Source: Chloroflexota bacterium
GTDB taxonomy: Bacteria; Chloroflexota; UBA11872
Length of the DNA: 64,000 nucleotides
NCBI GenBank assembly: GCA_022820025.1
Contig: JAJEGF010000035.1
Coordinates: 1 to 64,000 of the forward strand
Direction of reading: 5' to 3'
Below the pieces are notes generated by a model, which saw only the letters and a program-made list of their open reading frames with translations, was not told the origin of the DNA and searched no databases. Each line of letters begins with the position of its first letter. Position 1 is the stretch's first letter. Below are positions 59,033-64,000 of this stretch, in pieces. Both the position numbers and the translations under genes were made by a program.

Positions 59033-59590
59033 TCAATTCTTCGATTCCTCTTCTCCTATCTCACTACTCTCCCCTCGCCCCTCTCCCCTTCCTCCATCCG
59101 CCAGCCCCCGCAGCGAATCCCCAACCACCCGGAAGGTCCGCCACTCCGGCAACATCTCCGCTCCCAGGTCCTCGTAGAACCGGTGCGCGTCCGTATTCCA
59201 GTCCAGCGCCACCCATTCAAAGCGGCCGCAGCCCCGTTCCACCGCGATTGCCGCCACCCGTCGCAGCAACTGCGTGCCCAGCCCGCGGCGTCGATACTCC
59301 GGCGACACGTACAGGTCGTGCAGGTACATGCCCCGCCGCGCCAGGAACGTGGAATACGTGTGGAAGTACACGGCAAACCCCGCCGGTTCGTCCCCCGCAA
59401 ACGCCAGCAAAGCCTCCGCCGCCGGCGGCTCCCCAAACAGCGACGCCCGCAACGACGCCTCCGTCGCCACCACCTCGTGCGTCAGCTTCTCGTACACCGC
59501 CAGGTCCCAAATCAACCCCATCAACCGCGGCACATCCTGCTCAGAGGCCGCCCGTATCGTGAACCCGGAGTCTTCCGGCACAGGTGTCAC
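59033..59590 (-). CDS. GNAT-family N-acetyltransferase
   Basis: FTIRAASEQDVPRLMGLIWDLAVYEKL...LYVSPEYRRRGLGTQLLRRVAAIAVERGCGRFEWVALDWNTDAHRFYEDLGAEM. Confidence 0.94.
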   Translation of the reverse strand: MTPVPEDSGFTIRAASEQDVPRLMGLIWDLAVYEKLTHEVVATEASLRASLFGEPPAAEALLAFAGDEPAGFAVYFHTYSTFLARRGMYLHDLYVSPEYRRRGLGTQLLRRVAAIAVERGCGRFEWVALDWNTDAHRFYEDLGAEMLPEWRTFRVVGDSLRGLADGGRGEGRGESSEIGEEESKN

Positions 59591-59825
59591 CGTCCTTGTA
59601 GGTCTTTGAAACTCGGCTTCCTCGCCACTCTACGCTTGGCGGCCTATGGCGTACGGATTTGCGAGCGTTCCGGTGCCAGGCTCGCGTCTGAGGAGGCAGT
59701 CAGGCGACTCTTGAAAGCGCCTCACGAGCTTCCGATCCGCCACGGTTGGAGGCTCGACCATCCAATGACGCTCATTCTCTAAGACCTGACGCTTCTGGCA
59801 GGCGAGCCTTTCAACGTCGCCTGCC

Positions 59826-60470
59826 TCAGCCCATTAGGCCCCTTATGGCGGCTGGCAATTCCCTGAACGTCGTGACCCTGGCATTGGCCTTGGACAAGTC
59901 GTGAGATGCCGTGAACTCGTTGGCAACCACGATGCAGTCAATCCCCGCCGCTACCGCCGACTCCAACCCTCGCGCCGAGTCTTCAACAACCACCGTTTCA
60001 GCGGCGGAAGCGCCAAATCGTGCCAGCCCTGTGAGATAGGGTTCGGGATGCGGTTTCGCTCGCTCGTAGTCCTCCCTGTCCAAATAGAAATCCATATAGT
60101 CCAGGATGGACCGCTCTTCGTGTATGAGGGCGAAGTCAGCTCGTTTGGATGTAGTGACGATAGCCATCCGATACGAATTCGAGAGTTCAGCCAGCGTTTG
60201 CAAGACGCCCTCAATCTCGATGTCTTCTGTTCTAAGGTACTCCTGGTAGTAAGTGTTGCGGACCTCACGCTGCCTGCTGATGGTCTGTTCATCAACACCT
60301 GCCGCTACAGCTTGAGCCCAGGTGGCCATTCCCTGGGTCATGTCTCGCAGGTATTGGTCTTGATCCAGGGTAAACCCAATGTCAGCCAGGGCGCGCGCTC
60401 CGGCCTTGTAAAACCAGAATTCGGTATCCACCAGGACCCCGTCATGGTCAAAGAGGATGTACTTCTTCAC
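59826..60470 (-). CDS. HAD-superfamily hydrolase
   Basis: KKYILFDHDGVLVDTEFWFYKAGARALADIGF...KPHPEPYLTGLARFGASAAETVVVEDSARGLESAVAAGI. Confidence 0.93.
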   Translation of the reverse strand: MKKYILFDHDGVLVDTEFWFYKAGARALADIGFTLDQDQYLRDMTQGMATWAQAVAAGVDEQTISRQREVRNTYYQEYLRTEDIEIEGVLQTLAELSNSYRMAIVTTSKRADFALIHEERSILDYMDFYLDREDYERAKPHPEPYLTGLARFGASAAETVVVEDSARGLESAVAAGIDCIVVANEFTASHDLSKANARVTTFRELPAAIRGLMG

Positions 60471-60499
60471 CGTAGGTCCCTATGGTCCTCCGTACACCG

Positions 60500-61786
60500 T
60501 CATGTGATTCCTTGAAGGTTGCTTGCCAAACGTGACTCGATCGGCTGGTCCGCTTCTGGAAACTCAAAAGATCGCCCGGTGATCTTCTCGTAAAGGTAGA
60601 TGTAGCGTCTCGAGAGCTCGACGACAAGGTCATCTGGTGCTGCTGGTAGCACCTCATCCTCGTACGGATCGCAGTTCTCCGTGAACCAGAGCCGGAGGAA
60701 TTCCTTGTCAACGTTGTCAGGCTCCTGTCCCTCCCGCATGCGCTGCTGATACGTGTCGGCGACCCAGAAGCGACTGGAGTCAGGGGTGTGGATCTCGTCG
60801 ACCAGCAGAATCTCACCGTTCTTGTCACGGCCCATCTCGTATTTGGTATCGACGAGAATCAGGCCATGCTCGGCTGCCTTGGCTTGACCGAATTCGAAGA
60901 GTTCCAACGCGATGCGGCTGCATTGTTCCCACTCGTCGGCCGTCATCCAGTTCTCGGACACGATCTCGTCAGGGCTGATCGGACGGTCGTGAACCCCCTT
61001 GGTGGTCGGAGTGAGGATATTCGTCGCGAGCTTCTGGTTCTTCACCAGGCCGTCGGGCAAGTCGATGCCACAGTATTGACGCCGACCGCTCTGGTAGACC
61101 GTCCAGAGGGCGGTGCTCGTGGTTCCGGTGATGTATCCACGCACCACGAACTCAATCGGGAAAACGGTGCACTTTTCGGCGATCGTGACGTTTGGGTCGG
61201 GGATGGATAGAACCTGATTCGGCACAATGTGGCGGGTCTGGTCAAACCACCATGCGCTCGTCAGGTTCAGGGCCTGCCCCTTGAAGGGGACAGCGGCCAG
61301 CACCCGGTCGAAGGCACTCTGGCGATCGGTGGTGATGAGTGCCAGGCGATCCCCAAGATCGTATCGATCTCGTACTTTGCCTGTGGACTTAGCACCCTGA
61401 GAAATAGTCGTCTCAATGAGGCAATTGCCAAGCTCTCTTCGAATTCGATCCGCGTAGCTCGCTGAGGTGCAAATGGCGTTCTCCATTGTCTCGACCTCCA
61501 CACGGTCACTCTGGGACAGCTCGGTAACGCGCTTCTTGAGGTCGGACCACGTCTCGAAGCCGTACTCGTGAGCGATCGCGGCTTGAGCGTCGCGCAGCGA
61601 TAGCTTGGCCGTGGCGATTTCGGCGTCGGATGCTGTGGCCAGCGCGGGGCGTGATGTTCGGAATTGCGCTGCGGCGTCTCGATCGCCGGCATTCACAGCC
61701 TTAAGTAAAGCCTTGGCCTGTTTCTGAAGGTGTTCCAGGCTCGGACGCAGCGGAAGACTGCGGGGACGCATACGCACTCCTTTCAA
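60500..61786 (-). CDS. purC: SAICAR synthase with ~95-aa N-terminal extension
   Basis: GKVRDRYDLGDRLALITTDRQSAFDRVLAAVPFKGQALNLTSAWWFDQT...VVRGYITGTTSTALWTVYQ...ILVDTKYEMG; N-term LPLRPSLEHLQKQAKALLKAVNAGD...AIAHEYGFETWSDLKKRV. Confidence 0.92.
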   Translation of the reverse strand: MKGVRMRPRSLPLRPSLEHLQKQAKALLKAVNAGDRDAAAQFRTSRPALATASDAEIATAKLSLRDAQAAIAHEYGFETWSDLKKRVTELSQSDRVEVETMENAICTSASYADRIRRELGNCLIETTISQGAKSTGKVRDRYDLGDRLALITTDRQSAFDRVLAAVPFKGQALNLTSAWWFDQTRHIVPNQVLSIPDPNVTIAEKCTVFPIEFVVRGYITGTTSTALWTVYQSGRRQYCGIDLPDGLVKNQKLATNILTPTTKGVHDRPISPDEIVSENWMTADEWEQCSRIALELFEFGQAKAAEHGLILVDTKYEMGRDKNGEILLVDEIHTPDSSRFWVADTYQQRMREGQEPDNVDKEFLRLWFTENCDPYEDEVLPAAPDDLVVELSRRYIYLYEKITGRSFEFPEADQPIESRLASNLQGIT

Positions 61787-62095
61787 GTGGCCTGCTGTCC
61801 GCGTAATCAGGCCGAAAAGAGTGGTGCCGAGAAGCCGTGCGGTTGCGGGGGCGGGTTAAACCCTTGTCGCGGACTCGGGGGCTCCCACGAGAGCGCCTAC
61901 GCAAGATATACGCAACCAGCCCCGGTGCTGTCAAGACTGGGCTCGTGCTTGGGGAATTGCCAGAGCCAGGCCGTCTGCGCCAATGCGAGTGCGCTTCCCG
62001 TCAGACTGCGCTCCTTGCCACCGGCAGCCGCTGTTTCTGTAGACGTACGGCCGCTACCGCTGCGTGCGTCAGACTCCCTGGACCTTGACTAGCTC

Positions 62096-62281
62096 CTACG
62101 CCCCCGGAGCCGGCGCCGCCTGCCCGCCGCCCTCAAGCTCCTCGATGTAGAACTCAATCGCCTCCCGCATCAGCCCACACACCTCCGCCCGCGACTCCCC
62201 AACCGCCACACACCCCGGCAAATCCGGCATCTGCGCCCAAAGGCTCTTCGGCCCCCGCTCAATGCCGAAGGCGTACGTCAT
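62096..62281 (-). CDS. HicB-like antitoxin, no HicA seen
   Basis: MTYAFGIERGPKSLWAQMPDLPGCVAVGESRAEVCGLMREAIEFYIEELEGGG. Confidence 0.8.
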   Translation of the reverse strand: MTYAFGIERGPKSLWAQMPDLPGCVAVGESRAEVCGLMREAIEFYIEELEGGGQAAPAPGA

Positions 62282-62517
62282 CGCCCCACGCATTGCAGCC
62301 CAGCCAGCCTCAGGACACGGTTCCAGGTTCCTTCGCATCCCGATAACAGGTTGGAATGCGTTCGTGCCACAATGCAGTTGTGGCCTTGGAACGGACGGCC
62401 CAACCCAATGAAGCGGCGCCGGATTCGCTTGATTGACGGCGAACCCCCGATGGTCAACTGGGCGGCCGCCGGTCATCCTGTGTGGGCGGAGTGCTGGCAC
62501 CTCTTGGTTGTGCATTC

Positions 62518-62976
62518 ATGTTAGAAACAGGAAGCGCGGCGCCAGACTTCACCATCACTCTGCTCTCCGGCGGGGAGTTCACCCTTTCCGACCTCCGCGG
62601 AACCAGGGTTGTCGTCTTCTTCTTCCCGGGCGCCTTAACCCCGGGGTGAATGGCCGAGAACGTGGGATTTGGAAAATCCCAGCGGAGGATGGCCGACCGT
62701 AACGCCGTTGTGGTCGCCATCAGCTCTGCCGAAGAGAGGAAGCTAAGGCGCCTGGCCACGTACTTCAGGTTCTTGAGGATTGACCTGCCCCTGGCCCATG
62801 ATGCCGATAGCCGCCTCGGCGCCCTCTACGACCTCGGGCGTGATGCCGGGGTTGGAAACCTGCGGGTGACCTACGTCATCGACGAAGACGGGTTGGTCAC
62901 GGACTTCCACCACAACGAACTATCCGTTTCCAGCCACTGGCGCTGGGCGTTGCGGACGCTGTCCGCCCCCCGTTAG
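62518..62976 (+). CDS. Candidate selenocysteine peroxiredoxin (Bcp/PrxQ-like), UGA at codon 44 in the peroxidatic-Cys position
   Basis: ATG 62518: MLETGSAAPDFTITLLSGGEFTLSDLRGTRVVVFFFPGALTPG[TGA 62647-62649]MAENVGFGKSQRRMADRNAVVVAISSAEERKLRRLATYFRFLRIDLPLAHDADSRLGALYDLG...VTYVIDEDGLVTDFHHNEL. Same frame continues to 62976. Confidence 0.75.
62661..62684 (+). promoter_or_regulatory. Putative bacterial SECIS-like hairpin
   Basis: TGGGATTT (62663-62670) / GGA loop / AAATCCCA (62674-62681): 8-bp perfect stem, loop starting ~21 nt after the TGA. Confidence 0.55.
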
Positions 62977-63141
62977 TCAACCGGCGCCTGCGCCGGCAGT
63001 TGGTCAGCGTGCCTGCCCAGGAACGCCGGCCCGGCTTCAGCCGCGGTTCGCCAGCTCCGCCCTCAGCCAGTCGGACCCGCTGCCAGTATCCCGATCACAA
63101 TGACCAAGGCCACCCGGACCAGGAGGATGTAGTCCACCACG

Positions 63142-63224
63142 CTAGTGCGCCTGCCGCTGACCTGCGACCCCACCGGGTCGAAGCCGGTTAACAGCCGGCT
63201 GCTCTACCACTGAGCTCCTGCGGA
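63142..63224 (-). pseudogene. Degenerate tRNA-Asn(GUU)-like sequence
   Basis: Minus strand TCCGCAG-GA-GCTC-AGTGGTA-GAGC-A-GCCGG-CTGTTAA-CCGGC is an intact tRNA-Asn 5' portion. Followed by an ~11-nt insertion (CTTCGACCCGG), then TGGGGTCGCAGG, with no proper T-loop or 3' acceptor. 3' boundary approximate. Confidence 0.5.
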
Positions 63225-63279
63225 GCGCCCGGGAAGCATGGCCGCCGATCGAATTGTCCTAATGGTAAACGAGTTCCGA

Positions 63280-63993
63280 TCATGAAAACTCGCGCGTTAT
63301 CAATTCAGGCAATTCCTTGACACTGGGTATGACGTGCGTGTGTCGATACCTGCCCCAGGCATCGACCGGTCTGGGCCCGCTTAATACGCCAACAACACCG
63401 CGACATCCCGCATTGTAGCCTTCCAGCATATCGGCTGGCGTGTCGCCGATTTTGACAACCTCGTGCACGCTCTGAATATTCAACTGTGTCATAGCGTGGA
63501 AAATCATGAATGGCGCCGGGCGTCCGATCTGTCCGGGGATATGCTCCACGTCCACGGCGATGTCCACCAGCCCGTTGCTCACCCAGCCGAGGCTGTCCAT
63601 GATTGCCTCGGTTATGGCACGATGAAAGCCGGTATTAGTGGCGACCTTGATGTCATGTTCGTGGCACCAGCGAAATGTGTCGGTGGCTCCAGGCACTTCT
63701 CTGACCTCCCTGCGATAGTGCTCGATCATGAGCCCCTCGTAACGGTCAAAGACCTTCTTCGCCTCTTCATAAGTATCAAGAGTTCTTGTTTTCTCAAAAT
63801 CTTCAATGTCGATTCTGTCTCCTCTCGACCGCGCAATGAGAAACTGGTAAAGATGAATCTTATTCGTTCCCATGTGCAGCAGGATCTCATCTGGTGTCGT
63901 ATCGAGATTATGTTCCTGCGCAGCCTCGTACAGGCAGTCTCTCACACCAGTGTCATCATGCACCGTCGTCCCGGAAAGATCGAACATTACCAT
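63280..63993 (-). CDS. HAD-superfamily phosphonatase-like hydrolase (start may lie beyond the window edge)
   Basis: MVMFDLSGTTVHDDTGVRDCLYEAAQEHNL...VKIGDTPADMLEGYNAGCRGVVGVLSGP. Confidence 0.88.
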   Translation of the reverse strand: MVMFDLSGTTVHDDTGVRDCLYEAAQEHNLDTTPDEILLHMGTNKIHLYQFLIARSRGDRIDIEDFEKTRTLDTYEEAKKVFDRYEGLMIEHYRREVREVPGATDTFRWCHEHDIKVATNTGFHRAITEAIMDSLGWVSNGLVDIAVDVEHIPGQIGRPAPFMIFHAMTQLNIQSVHEVVKIGDTPADMLEGYNAGCRGVVGVLSGPRPVDAWGRYRHTHVIPSVKELPELITREFS

Positions 63994-64000
63994 GCTGATC

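Noticed and set aside
62096-62515. Full 139-aa ORF as a HicB variant
   Set aside because: Only the last ~61 aa match HicB; the upstream part has no homology signal, so start at 62281 is preferred.
62650-62976. Stand-alone 108-aa ORF starting MAENVGF
   Set aside because: It is the C-terminal part of the peroxiredoxin frame that begins at 62518 and is interrupted only by the TGA.

Overview
This is a 64 kb GC-rich bacterial window of ordinary gene density with about 55 supportable CDSs. The gene mix (Rieske proteins, amidohydrolases, P450s, MLE/enolase, many VapBC-like pairs) would fit an uncultured Chloroflexota/SAR202-type or symbiont genome, but that taxonomic guess is inference only. No rRNA, intact tRNA or CRISPR array was found. 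Main points of interest: (1) A putative sterol-modifying cluster at ~37.1-48.7 kb. It contains an MMPL/RND exporter, an ERG6/SMT-like sterol C24-methyltransferase with a recognisable C-terminal sterol-MT domain, a GPP34/GOLPH3-like domain fused to a cytochrome P450, a Rieske oxygenase, an FAD oxidoreductase, a rhodanese, and two tandem ERG4/ERG24/DHCR7-type sterol reductases. No sterol cyclase or squalene epoxidase is visible. (2) A Bcp/PrxQ-type peroxiredoxin whose peroxidatic Cys codon is an in-frame TGA, followed by a near-perfect hairpin at SECIS-like spacing; this is a candidate selenoprotein. (3) Two MITE-like elements sharing a terminal inverted repeat (GAGACCnTTGCrTAACCC), each bounded by a perfect 6-bp target-site duplication, plus degenerate relatives. 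(4) An AT-richer island with a nuclease-methyltransferase fusion, an S-like subunit and a convergent HEPN (DUF86/HepT-like) protein. (5) A VapBC locus whose toxin has an amber codon at position 13. (6) A Gly/Glu/His-rich lipoprotein whose low-complexity motif recurs in the extracytoplasmic loop of the adjacent sensor kinase, with a truncated upstream copy of its leader. (7) Several unusual domain fusions and a high density of toxin-antitoxin-like loci.
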